Shown: positions 18,086-26,176 of the stretch, in pieces
How positions within the stretch are numbered: the stretch's first letter is position 1
Layout: every line of letters begins with the position of its first letter
Origin: Magnetospirillum fulvum MGU-K5
GTDB lineage: Bacteria > Pseudomonadota > Alphaproteobacteria > Rhodospirillales > Magnetospirillaceae
Direction: 5' to 3'
Assembly: GCF_000442515.1 (NCBI RefSeq)
Contig: NZ_AQPH01000005.1
Location: forward strand, 29,946-93,945
DNA length: 64,000 bases
The notes under the pieces: model-generated
Seen by the model: the letters and a program-made list of their open reading frames with translations, nothing else
Database searches by the model: none
What the model was told of the DNA's origin: nothing
Translations under genes and position numbers: made by a program

Positions 18086-19852
18086 ATGACCGTGCAATCG
18101 ATCGACAAACGGACGGCGGCTGATAGCTCGACGACCTCGACGGCCCAGGACCGGCAGGGTTCGGCCGCGACGTCCGATGATGCGTTTGTCGCTTTGCTGC
18201 GGCAGGCGTCGCAGCGGTTCGGCTCTCAGCAATCGTCGTCGGCGATGTCGGCGAATTCGGTGCTGGCCGATCACTTCAACGCGGTACGTGCCGATTCCAA
18301 GGACGATTCGCAACGGTCGAGCCGCGACAGCGACACGTCCGACCGTAACTCTGCCCGCAACGATAAAAGCACGGCCAAGGCTGACCGCTCGTCGCGGCAG
18401 GATCAGGCCACGGCGAACGCCTCGCGCCCCGATCGTGCCGCCAAGGCCGACCGGAACGACGATGCCCCGGCCGATGCCGCCCCGGCACGTGTCGCCACCG
18501 ATAAAGCTGCGGACGATAGCCCCCGTGCCACCGCCAAGGCCGACGCCGGGGACACCAAAGCCGCCGCCACCGATCAGGCTCAGGCCGACGCCACCACCGT
18601 TGCCCCGCCGCCCGAAGCTCCGGCCGCTCCGGCTGCTCCGGTGGCTGCCCCGGTGCAGGCTCAGACGGAAATGGTGCCTGACACCACCGCCGCCGCCAAG
18701 GTCGGGACCGCAGAGGCCGGGCAGGCCCATCCCGATCAGATCGCCCAGACTGCCGGTTCCGCCGCGACCCCGCGCGACCAGCAGAAATCAGCCGGTGCGG
18801 CCCAGACTCAGGCGGCCAACGACGATGCCGCCTCGCTGGTTGCCGATCTGACTGCTCAGTCCAGTGCGACCCAGACCGCCGCTGCCGCCTCGGCCAATGC
18901 CAAGACCGCCCGTTCCGACGCCGCCCGCGATCAGGCCAACGATCTGGCGGCGCGGTTGGCCGATACCGGTGCCGCGATCCAGGTCAAGGTTCAGACCAGC
19001 GGCAGCACCGATGCGGCCGCTCCGGTGGTTGCCGCCGCCGAGACCGTCGCCCAGCCCGAAACGTCATCGCTGACCGGCCAGGGCAATCCCCAGGCGGGTT
19101 CCGGCCAGGGCGGACAAGACCCCAACGCCCGCTTCGGAGCGCAGCCCCAAACTGCTGATGCGGTGTCGCTGGCTCCGGTGGCTCCTGCCGAAGGCGAAGC
19201 CGCTCCGGCCCAGGCCGCGAAACAGCCCGCCGACGCCTTTGCCGCGATCCTGGCGGCCCAGAGCCAAGCCTCAGGCGCGACCGAGGCTGCCGCCCCCGAA
19301 ACCCGTCCTGTCGCCGGCCTGACCGGCCTGACCGGAATGCAGGGGGCCGAAAAGGCCGCCCCGACCCAGACGGCGCAGGCGTTGCGGGCGCCCCGCGTGC
19401 CGATGCCCGCCCAGGTGCTGGACCAGATCAACGTTCAGATCGACAAGGCGGTCAAGGAAGGCTCGGACACTGTCAAGATTCAGTTGCGGCCGCTCGACCT
19501 CGGCCGGATCGAGATCAAGCTCGACGTCGGTACCGACGGCAAAGTGGCGGCGACCGTCACCGCCGACAAGCCCGAGACCCTGGCGATGTTGCAAAAGGAT
19601 TCTCGTGGGCTGGAAAAGGCGCTGGAAGATGCTGGCCTCAAGCCCGACAGCTCGGCCACCAGTTTCAACCTGCGCGGCGGCGAACAGCAGCAACAGCAGC
19701 AGGCCGCCGACCGCAATGGCGACCAGGGCCGCTCGGCCCGCAATCGGGGCCGTGAGTTCGGGGCCGATGACGAGTTGCTGGCCGCCAACCAAATTCAGGC
19801 AAGCGTGACGCGGGCCGCCAGCGGACGCTCCGGCGTCGACATCTCGGTTTAG
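18086..19852 (+). CDS. fliK: flagellar hook-length control protein FliK
   Basis: Secreted molecular ruler that switches export from hook to filament protein. The 588-residue product has the usual FliK plan: a long low-complexity region rich in Ala, Asp, Gln, Pro and Thr (to about residue 440), which would be extended, and a compact C-terminal hook-length domain beginning around DTVKIQLRPLDLGRIEIKLD, the diagnostic motif, and ending in a Gln-rich tail. Start ATG 18086 gives MTVQSIDKRT; earlier starts would overlap the promoter. flgD follows after 13 bases and flgE after that, so the three hook-assembly genes form one unit. Confidence 0.92.
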   Translation: MTVQSIDKRTAADSSTTSTAQDRQGSAATSDDAFVALLRQASQRFGSQQSSSAMSANSVLADHFNAVRADSKDDSQRSSRDSDTSDRNSARNDKSTAKADRSSRQDQATANASRPDRAAKADRNDDAPADAAPARVATDKAADDSPRATAKADAGDTKAAATDQAQADATTVAPPPEAPAAPAAPVAAPVQAQTEMVPDTTAAAKVGTAEAGQAHPDQIAQTAGSAATPRDQQKSAGAAQTQAANDDAASLVADLTAQSSATQTAAAASANAKTARSDAARDQANDLAARLADTGAAIQVKVQTSGSTDAAAPVVAAAETVAQPETSSLTGQGNPQAGSGQGGQDPNARFGAQPQTADAVSLAPVAPAEGEAAPAQAAKQPADAFAAILAAQSQASGATEAAAPETRPVAGLTGLTGMQGAEKAAPTQTAQALRAPRVPMPAQVLDQINVQIDKAVKEGSDTVKIQLRPLDLGRIEIKLDVGTDGKVAATVTADKPETLAMLQKDSRGLEKALEDAGLKPDSSATSFNLRGGEQQQQQQAADRNGDQGRSARNRGREFGADDELLAANQIQASVTRAASGRSGVDISV

Positions 19853-19865
19853 GGAGTAGCCCGTC

Positions 19866-20678
19866 ATGGCCGTTGACGCAACCTCTGCTGCCGCCTCCTC
19901 CTCGGGGTCGACACCCTCCACCAAAAGCGACGCCGGTCGGACCTCGCTGACGTCGAACTTCAACACCTTCCTGACGATGCTGACGACCCAGTTGAAGCAC
20001 CAGGACCCGTTGTCGCCGATGGACTCGACCCAGTTCACCAGCCAGTTGGTGCAGTATGCGGGCGTCGAACAGCAGATCAATACCAACAGCAATCTGGAAA
20101 AGCTGCTGACCTTCCAGCAGAACACCCAGACGGCGCAGTCGGTCAGTTATCTGGGTGAGTCGGTCGAGATGGCGGGCGATCAACTGCCGGTGCAGAGCCA
20201 CTCGGGAACCTTCTCCTATACCCTGCCGGTGGCCGCCAATTCCTGCGACATCCAGATCAAGGACTCGGCCGGTACCGTGGTCTACAAGACCACCGGCGAC
20301 ATGACCGTCGGTCGCCACGACCTGGCCTGGAACGGCGTCGACAGCAGCGGCAAGACCCTGGATGACGGCATCTATACCGTCAGTGTCATCGCCAAGGATA
20401 AGGACGGCAAGAGCATCACCCCGACGATGACCACCTTCGGGCAGGTCACCAAGGTCACCAATGACGCGACCAATGGAACCGTTCTGGAAATGGGCGCGGG
20501 CAGCAAGGGGGCCAAGGTGAGCGTGCCGGTGGGCAAGGTTCTGGGCGTCAATGCCGATAATACGTTGGTCAATGCGCAGCTTACCGCCGCCCAGGCCCAG
20601 TATCAGGCCTCGGCCGCGGTCTACAAGGCCATCCAGGAAATGAATAAGCCCAAGACCGATACGCCTGCTACCCCGTAA
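19866..20678 (+). CDS. flgD: flagellar hook capping protein FlgD
   Basis: Scaffold at the growing hook tip that is needed for FlgE assembly. The 270-residue protein has the N-terminal export and assembly part with FLTMLTTQLKHQDPLSPMDS and TQFTSQLVQYAGVEQQINTN, the hallmark of FlgD, followed by an Ig/FlgD-like domain (HDLAWNGVDSSGKTLDDGIYTV) and a C-terminal helix. Length is slightly above that of enteric FlgD. It sits between fliK and flgE, with 13 and 15 bases on either side. Confidence 0.95.
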   Translation: MAVDATSAAASSSGSTPSTKSDAGRTSLTSNFNTFLTMLTTQLKHQDPLSPMDSTQFTSQLVQYAGVEQQINTNSNLEKLLTFQQNTQTAQSVSYLGESVEMAGDQLPVQSHSGTFSYTLPVAANSCDIQIKDSAGTVVYKTTGDMTVGRHDLAWNGVDSSGKTLDDGIYTVSVIAKDKDGKSITPTMTTFGQVTKVTNDATNGTVLEMGAGSKGAKVSVPVGKVLGVNADNTLVNAQLTAAQAQYQASAAVYKAIQEMNKPKTDTPATP

Positions 20679-20693
20679 TGTGAGGAGGAAGTC

Positions 20694-23270
20694 ATGAGTT
20701 TGTATGGCGCGCTGTACTCAGGTGTCTCGGGCCTCTCCTCGCAATCGAGTGCGATGGGTGCGATTTCCGATAACATCTCGAACGTCAACACGATCGGCTA
20801 TAAGGGAACCAAGGTCAATTTCCAGACCCTGGTCACCAACAATGCCGGTCTGACCGAATATTCGCCGGGCGGCGTGATGTCGAAGCCGCGAGCCGGGATC
20901 GACAATCAGGGCCTGTTGCAGGCGTCTTCAAGCACCACCGATCTCGCCCTGGCGGGTAACGGTATGTTCGTCGTCAATACCGATCCTGATCCGGCCACCT
21001 CGGGCAATGGCAGCTTCCAGTACACCCGCGCCGGATCGTTCAAGGTCGATAAGCAGGGCTTTCTGCAAAACGTGTCGGGCTATTACCTCCAGGGCTGGCC
21101 GCTGACCCCCACCGACAACAGCGCCGAAGCCCGTCCGGCCGAGACTCAGATCGACGGCCTGACCTATATGAAGGCCTATAAGGACCAGAACGGGACCTTC
21201 CACTACATCAATCAGAACATCGTCAACTCGACGGAACTGAAGTCGCTGAACCTGAAGACGATCGGCGGCACCGCCGATCCGACCACCCAAATCAAGCTCG
21301 GCCTCAACCTTCCGGCCGCCGACGCGGTGTTCAATCCGGCGGTGACCGGGTCGGGCGGGTTGCGTCAGACCAACACCCAGATTTATGACTCGCTGGGATC
21401 GACCCACAATCTGATCTTCAACTGGTCGAAGACCAACGCCAACCAGTGGGACATCCAGAACAACAGCAATTACTTCAACGTCAAGCAGGCCCTGACCGAT
21501 ACCACCGCGTCTCCCGACGTGATGGCGAAGTTCCAGATCGCCGGTCAATCCGACGGCAGCACCAAGACGGTGATCGACAGCTCTGTCGCTGGTCATGGTT
21601 CGGCGTTTTTCGCCAAATCGGGGGTCATCGCCTTTGCGACGGCGGGCGACGCCAGCCTGTTGCCCAAGGGAACGACGTTTACCGTCACCAACTCGCCGGA
21701 TTCCGGCAATCTCGGGAACTTCCTGGTTGGCACCGGGGCGACCGCCTCGACGGCTTTGACCGCCGGAGCGCCGGCGGGCGGCACCTTGACCGTTGCCGCC
21801 AACGGCGCGACCAACACCTATTCGTCGGTCACCTATGGTGCGGGTAGCGCCACCTTCGGCGGTGCCAACATCCCCAGCCTGTCGGCTGGCGATATTATCC
21901 AGATCACCGACTCGGCGGGCACCACCGGCTTTTATCAGGTCGGCGCCGCCTACGTTACTGGCGCGGCGACCGTGCCGCTGACGCCGTGCAGCTATATCGG
22001 CATCAACACCGCGCCGTATCAGGTTCAGCGCGGAATCACCCCGCCGGAAGGCTCCGCCTCGCTCGATCTGCTCGATCCGACGGGCACCGGGGTCTATGCC
22101 TCGCAGGCGCGGATGGACTTCATCGCCAGCAGCCGCAGCGACATCGAAGCGATGGACGGCAAGACCTTCACCATTTCCGTCAATGGCCAGTCCCTGACGA
22201 TCGAGTTCGACACCAACAATACCAACAGCCTGTACAACCGGGGAACCGGGGCAGGGTCGAGCAACATCATCATCGATCTGTCGAACAAGACGGCGGTCAC
22301 CAGCGGTGCCGACGTGTCCAGACTGGTGGCGGCGGCTCTTAACAATGCCAGCAACTGGGATGCGGCGACCAACCTGAACCTGCCTGTGGCCGGAACCGTG
22401 GTCCCGATCGGGACCGACCGCCCGCTGTTCCGTGGCAACGGGGCGACGCTCGAAATCGTCCAGCAGCCGTCGGTCGGGGTCGATTATAAATTCAATCTGG
22501 CCGGTCTGGATGTCGGGTCGCCTGCCAGCACCAACAAGTTCAATGCCTGCACCCAGACCCAGACCCACGAATGGACGTCGTCGATCCCGCCGGTCGATAA
22601 GACCTCGGGCATGTTCACCCTGCACGGCATCACCGCGACCACCAGCCCGGCGGTCGTCTTCAATGGCGATGGCACCCCGCAGAAGATCATGAACACCGGC
22701 AGTGCGTCCGGTGCGGCCGGTCAGATCGCGCCGAAGCCGAAAATTTCGATCTCTTGGGCCAACGGTGCCCAGAGCATGACGACGGTTCCGAACGGCACCA
22801 GCGCCAACCACCAGATTTCGCTGTTCCTGGGCAATACCTCGGTCGGCGATGGTCTGACTCAGTTGGGCGACAAGTACACCACCGCCTTCAGCACCGCCGA
22901 CGGGGCCAAGTTCGGCAATTTCACCGGTGTTTCGGTCGGGGCAGATGGTGTGGTGACGGCGTTGTTTGACAACGGTGTCCGCCGTCCGGTGTTCCAGATC
23001 CCCGTTGCCACCTTTACCAATCCCAACGGGTTGGAAGCAAAAAGTGGCAATTCCTGGATCGAGACCAACACCTCGGGATCTTACACCCTGCGCACGGCTC
23101 AAGAAGCGGGCGCGGCGGCGGTGACCGCCTCGTCGCTGGAATCCTCGACCGTCGATATCGGGACCGAGTTCACGACGATGATCGTCACCCAGCGCGCTTA
23201 TTCGGCGGCGGCGAAGATCATCACCACCGCCGACCAGATGCTCGACGAATTGATCCAGATCAAGCGTTAG
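20694..23270 (+). CDS. flgE: flagellar hook protein FlgE, long form
   Basis: Main hook subunit. The ends are typical: MSLYGALYSGVSGLSSQSSA, then SNVNTIGYKGTKV at the start, and at the end DIGTEFTTMIVTQRAYSAAA and MLDELIQIKR, the rod/hook heptad regions that form the inner D0 domain. At 858 residues it is about twice the 400 residues of enteric FlgE; the additional length is in the middle (roughly residues 270-650), which would form extra surface domains. A GAGGAGG-like ribosome-binding site precedes ATG 20694. The stop overlaps that of the convergent response-regulator gene. Confidence 0.94.
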   Translation: MSLYGALYSGVSGLSSQSSAMGAISDNISNVNTIGYKGTKVNFQTLVTNNAGLTEYSPGGVMSKPRAGIDNQGLLQASSSTTDLALAGNGMFVVNTDPDPATSGNGSFQYTRAGSFKVDKQGFLQNVSGYYLQGWPLTPTDNSAEARPAETQIDGLTYMKAYKDQNGTFHYINQNIVNSTELKSLNLKTIGGTADPTTQIKLGLNLPAADAVFNPAVTGSGGLRQTNTQIYDSLGSTHNLIFNWSKTNANQWDIQNNSNYFNVKQALTDTTASPDVMAKFQIAGQSDGSTKTVIDSSVAGHGSAFFAKSGVIAFATAGDASLLPKGTTFTVTNSPDSGNLGNFLVGTGATASTALTAGAPAGGTLTVAANGATNTYSSVTYGAGSATFGGANIPSLSAGDIIQITDSAGTTGFYQVGAAYVTGAATVPLTPCSYIGINTAPYQVQRGITPPEGSASLDLLDPTGTGVYASQARMDFIASSRSDIEAMDGKTFTISVNGQSLTIEFDTNNTNSLYNRGTGAGSSNIIIDLSNKTAVTSGADVSRLVAAALNNASNWDAATNLNLPVAGTVVPIGTDRPLFRGNGATLEIVQQPSVGVDYKFNLAGLDVGSPASTNKFNACTQTQTHEWTSSIPPVDKTSGMFTLHGITATTSPAVVFNGDGTPQKIMNTGSASGAAGQIAPKPKISISWANGAQSMTTVPNGTSANHQISLFLGNTSVGDGLTQLGDKYTTAFSTADGAKFGNFTGVSVGADGVVTALFDNGVRRPVFQIPVATFTNPNGLEAKSGNSWIETNTSGSYTLRTAQEAGAAAVTASSLESSTVDIGTEFTTMIVTQRAYSAAAKIITTADQMLDELIQIKR

Positions 23271-24295
23271 GGCAAACGATCCGACGAAACCGGCGCGCCG
23301 GGGAGAGCCTTCTCCCCGGCGCGTTTCTTTTCCAGAATGGCGCGGATGTGCCCCAACTCGCGTCCCATCCGCCGGATGTCGTGGAGCAGGGTCTCCATCA
23401 CCAGGATCACCAACTCGGGGGTCTTGCCCAACTGGGTACGCAGCGCCGCCATCGGGATCACCAGACAGATGGTGTCGGCGATGGCCCGGGCGGCGGCCAT
23501 TCGCGGTTCGCCGTCGATCAGCGCCATTTCGCCGAACACACCGTTCGGCCCGATCCGGCCCAGTTCGACCTCGTGCTCTTCGACTTGTTTGAAGATCGAA
23601 ACCGTGCCGCTTTCGACGACATAGGCGACGTCGCCCGGTTCTCCCTCGGTGAAAATCATCTCGCCCGCGGCGAAGCTGCGGCGTCCGTTGCGGTCGGGGG
23701 TGGGCGCGGCGGGACGGCGTGATTCCGTCGACGGCGTGCTCAGCATCCGGACCGGCCCCCCGGCGGGTTGGACCAGTGGGGCTGGCCGGGGCAGGGGAGG
23801 CGCAACCCGGCGTTCAACCCCACCGGGCGGCGGCAGAGATAGGGAGCGCCGATCGGGACCGATGAAATCGGCGCTTTGGACGAAGGGGCGGGGATTAACC
23901 AGGGCATTGCGCACCCGGCGGAACAGCGATTCGGTCGAAAGCGGTTTGACCAGGAATTCGGTGACGCCGGAATTGATCGCGTCCAGCACCATCTCGCGCG
24001 AGGATTCGGTCGAGATGATGATCACGGCCAGATCGGTGCAGCCGACGCTGTCGCCGCTGCGTAAGCGGCGGGTGAAGTCGATCCCGCTCATCGGGCTGAG
24101 ATCGTGGGCGACGATCACCAGATGGACGGTTTCGCGCCCCAGCAGATCAAGAGCGGCAGCGCCGTCGCCAGCTTCATGGATCGTGCGCAGGCCAAAGGAA
24201 TGCAGCGCCGTCTTGACGAAAGAGCGGGCATAACGATTGTCGTCGATCACCAGCGCGACGATCGGGCCCAGATCGACGTCGATATCGATGTCCAA
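23267..24295 (-). CDS. response regulator with cyclic nucleotide-binding domain
   Basis: A 342-residue two-domain regulator without a DNA-binding domain. The receiver domain begins at VALVIDDNRYARSFVK; the acidic pair DD is present, but the usual phosphorylated Asp position reads VIVAHDLSPMSG, which is normal, and the Lys is in LVKPLS. A Pro-rich linker follows, then from about residue 215 a cyclic nucleotide-binding domain (GEMIFTEGEPGDVAYVVESG and GPNGVFGEMALIDGEPRMAA, the phosphate-binding cassette). No ATG exists near the domain start; TTG 24295 with GGAGG upstream is the best choice. Its location beside the hook operon hints at motility control, but this is inference. Confidence 0.85.
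   Translation of the reverse strand: MDIDIDVDLGPIVALVIDDNRYARSFVKTALHSFGLRTIHEAGDGAAALDLLGRETVHLVIVAHDLSPMSGIDFTRRLRSGDSVGCTDLAVIIISTESSREMVLDAINSGVTEFLVKPLSTESLFRRVRNALVNPRPFVQSADFIGPDRRSLSLPPPGGVERRVAPPLPRPAPLVQPAGGPVRMLSTPSTESRRPAAPTPDRNGRRSFAAGEMIFTEGEPGDVAYVVESGTVSIFKQVEEHEVELGRIGPNGVFGEMALIDGEPRMAAARAIADTICLVIPMAALRTQLGKTPELVILVMETLLHDIRRMGRELGHIRAILEKKRAGEKALPGAPVSSDRLP
23294..23331 (+). terminator. strong intrinsic terminator of the hook operon
   Basis: A perfect 13-pair stem (CGCGCCGGGGAGA with TCTCCCCGGCGCG) and a four-base loop GCCT are followed by TTTCTTTT. It begins 24 bases after the flgE stop and lies wholly inside the 3' coding end of the convergent response-regulator gene, so the two genes share sequence. 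Confidence 0.85.
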
Positions 24296-24458
24296 AAAGC
24301 GGGTCCTCCGACCTTGGAGCGGATGGTAGGTCAGCGTACCTCCGCTACCTTTCCGTGCCAAGGCCCGAAAAAGTCGGGGGGTTAGCGGGGCGGCAAGGTT
24401 GCCCGAGCGATGCCGGGGCGGATATGAATGCCTCCACAGAAAACAGGAGAGCCCGGTC

Positions 24459-25283
24459 ATGGACGACGTTTCCCGCTTGCCGATCGGTATTTTCGATTCC
24501 GGGGTCGGCGGTTTGACCGTGCTAAAGGCGGTGCGCGAGCGTCTGCCCGACGAATCGTTGATCTATCTGGGCGATACCGCCCGGCTGCCCTATGGCACCA
24601 AAAGCGCCCAGACCGTCGCCGCCTATGCGCTGGAGGCGTCGCGGCGGCTGGTTTCGTTTGGGATCAAACTGTTGCTGGTGGCCGATAACACCTCGTCGGC
24701 CCACGCGCTTGATGCGTTGCGGGCCGAATTCCCCGGTCTGCCGGTGATCGGGGTGGTCGAGCCGGGCGCCGCCGCCGCCGCTGCCGCCTCGGCGCGGGGA
24801 CGGATCGTCGTTGCCGCGACTGAAAGTACCATCCAGGCCGGAATCTATCCCCGCGCCATTCTCCATTCCCGCCCCAACGCGTTGGTGACGGCGCTGCCCT
24901 GTCCGCTGTTTGTCCCGATGGTCGAAGAAGGGCTGACCGACGGGCCGATTGCCGAGCAGATCGCCCGCCATTATCTCGACCCACTGTTTACCGGCCCCGA
25001 CGCCGCCGATTGCCTGCTGTCGGGCTGCACCCATTTCCCGGCGCTGGCCGGGCTGTTCAGCCGTCTGCTCGGACCCGAGGTCGCGGTGGTCGATTCCGCC
25101 TCGACCACCGCGATGGTGGTCGAGGATTTGCTGGCGCTCCGGCGGCTGGCCAACCATTCCGGCCGCCCCGGCACGATCCGCACCCTGGTCACCGACGCTC
25201 CGGAACGCTTCGCCCGGGTGTCGCGGGTGTTCGTGCCGTGGGAAATCGATCCCGCCGAGGTCGAGACAATCGACCTCGTTTAG
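24459..25283 (+). CDS. murI: glutamate racemase-like protein, first catalytic Cys replaced by Asp
   Basis: By overall sequence a MurI, the enzyme that makes D-glutamate for peptidoglycan: IGIFDSGVGGLTVLKAV, LIYLGDTARLPYGTKS, GVVEPGA and LLSGCTHFPAL are all present, and the length of 274 residues is normal. However, the first catalytic cysteine (motif ACNTAS in the family) is Asp76 in VADNTSSAHA, encoded GAT at 24684-24686; the second, Cys190, is kept. Two-base racemase chemistry needs both cysteines, so normal activity is doubtful. It could be a diverged relative with another reaction. Start ATG 24459 gives MDDVSRLPIGIF. The stop overlaps that of metF. Confidence 0.8.
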   Translation: MDDVSRLPIGIFDSGVGGLTVLKAVRERLPDESLIYLGDTARLPYGTKSAQTVAAYALEASRRLVSFGIKLLLVADNTSSAHALDALRAEFPGLPVIGVVEPGAAAAAAASARGRIVVAATESTIQAGIYPRAILHSRPNALVTALPCPLFVPMVEEGLTDGPIAEQIARHYLDPLFTGPDAADCLLSGCTHFPALAGLFSRLLGPEVAVVDSASTTAMVVEDLLALRRLANHSGRPGTIRTLVTDAPERFARVSRVFVPWEIDPAEVETIDLV

Positions 25284-26176
25284 GCCGTCTTCGGCCGCGC
25301 GCCTAGAACGTGGCAGATCGCATAGACCAGATCGGCGCGGTTCAGGGTGTAGAAGTGGAACAGATCGACGCCTGCGGCCGACAGGATGCGGCATTGCTGG
25401 GCGGCGACGGTGGCGGCGACAAGACGGCGGGTTTCAGGATCGTCGTCAAGACCGGCGAACAGATCGGCCAGCCAGTCCGGCACTCCGGCTCCGCAGGCGG
25501 CGGAGAAGCGTTGCACCTGGGCGAAATTGGTTACCGGCAGGATGCCGGGGGCAACCGGAACGGTGATCCCGGCGGCGGCACAGCGGTCGCGGAAGCGCAG
25601 GAACACGGCGGGGTCGAAGAAATACTGGCTGATGGCGCGGGTCGCCCCGGCATCAATCTTGCGCTTCAGGTTCTCGATGTCGAAATCGGCCGAGGGCGCA
25701 TCGGGGTGGGTCTCGGGATAGGCGGCGACCGAAATCTCGAAATCGGCGATCCGCTTCAGCCCGGCGACCATATCGACGGCATAGGCATAGCCCTGGGGAT
25801 GCGGTTGATAGGGCTGTCCATCGGGCATGTCGCCGCGCAAGGCGACGATATGGCGGATGCCCTCGTCCCAATAGCGCCTGGCGATATCATCGACCTCGCC
25901 CCGTGAATGGCCGACGCAGGTCAGGTGCGCGGCGGGCTTCAGACTGGTTTCGTGGGCAATGCGCGAGACGATCTCGTGGGTGCGGTCGCGGGTGCCGCCC
26001 CCGGCACCATAGGTGACCGAGACGAATTCGGGCGACAACGGCTCCAGCCGCTGCACCGCTTCCCACAGCGAGTCCAGCATCTTGTCGGTCTTGGGCGGAA
26101 AGAACTCGAACGAAACGCTGACCGGACGGTGCGCGGCGTTGGCGATCGGCAGTTCGACAGAGGATACGGGATTCAC
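25280..26176 (-). CDS. metF: 5,10-methylenetetrahydrofolate reductase
   Basis: FAD enzyme that makes 5-methyl-THF for methionine synthesis. The 298-residue TIM-barrel protein has VSFEFFPPKTDKM at the start with the catalytic Glu, SVTYGAGGGTRDRT, HLTCVGHSRGEVDDI, VALRGDMP for folate binding and GATRAISQYFFDP. I choose GTG 26176, which overlaps the TGA of the upstream regulator gene (GTGA) and fits the family N-terminus; the open frame upstream of it is only the antisense face of that regulator. Co-transcription with an ArsR-methyltransferase regulator is a common alphaproteobacterial arrangement. Confidence 0.95.
   Translation of the reverse strand: MNPVSSVELPIANAAHRPVSVSFEFFPPKTDKMLDSLWEAVQRLEPLSPEFVSVTYGAGGGTRDRTHEIVSRIAHETSLKPAAHLTCVGHSRGEVDDIARRYWDEGIRHIVALRGDMPDGQPYQPHPQGYAYAVDMVAGLKRIADFEISVAAYPETHPDAPSADFDIENLKRKIDAGATRAISQYFFDPAVFLRFRDRCAAAGITVPVAPGILPVTNFAQVQRFSAACGAGVPDWLADLFAGLDDDPETRRLVAATVAAQQCRILSAAGVDLFHFYTLNRADLVYAICHVLGARPKTA

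Noticed and set aside
20928..23102. 724-codon minus-strand frame inside flgE
   Set aside because: Composition of Arg, Gly, Val and Asp without structure; FlgE on the plus strand has both conserved ends and a ribosome-binding site.
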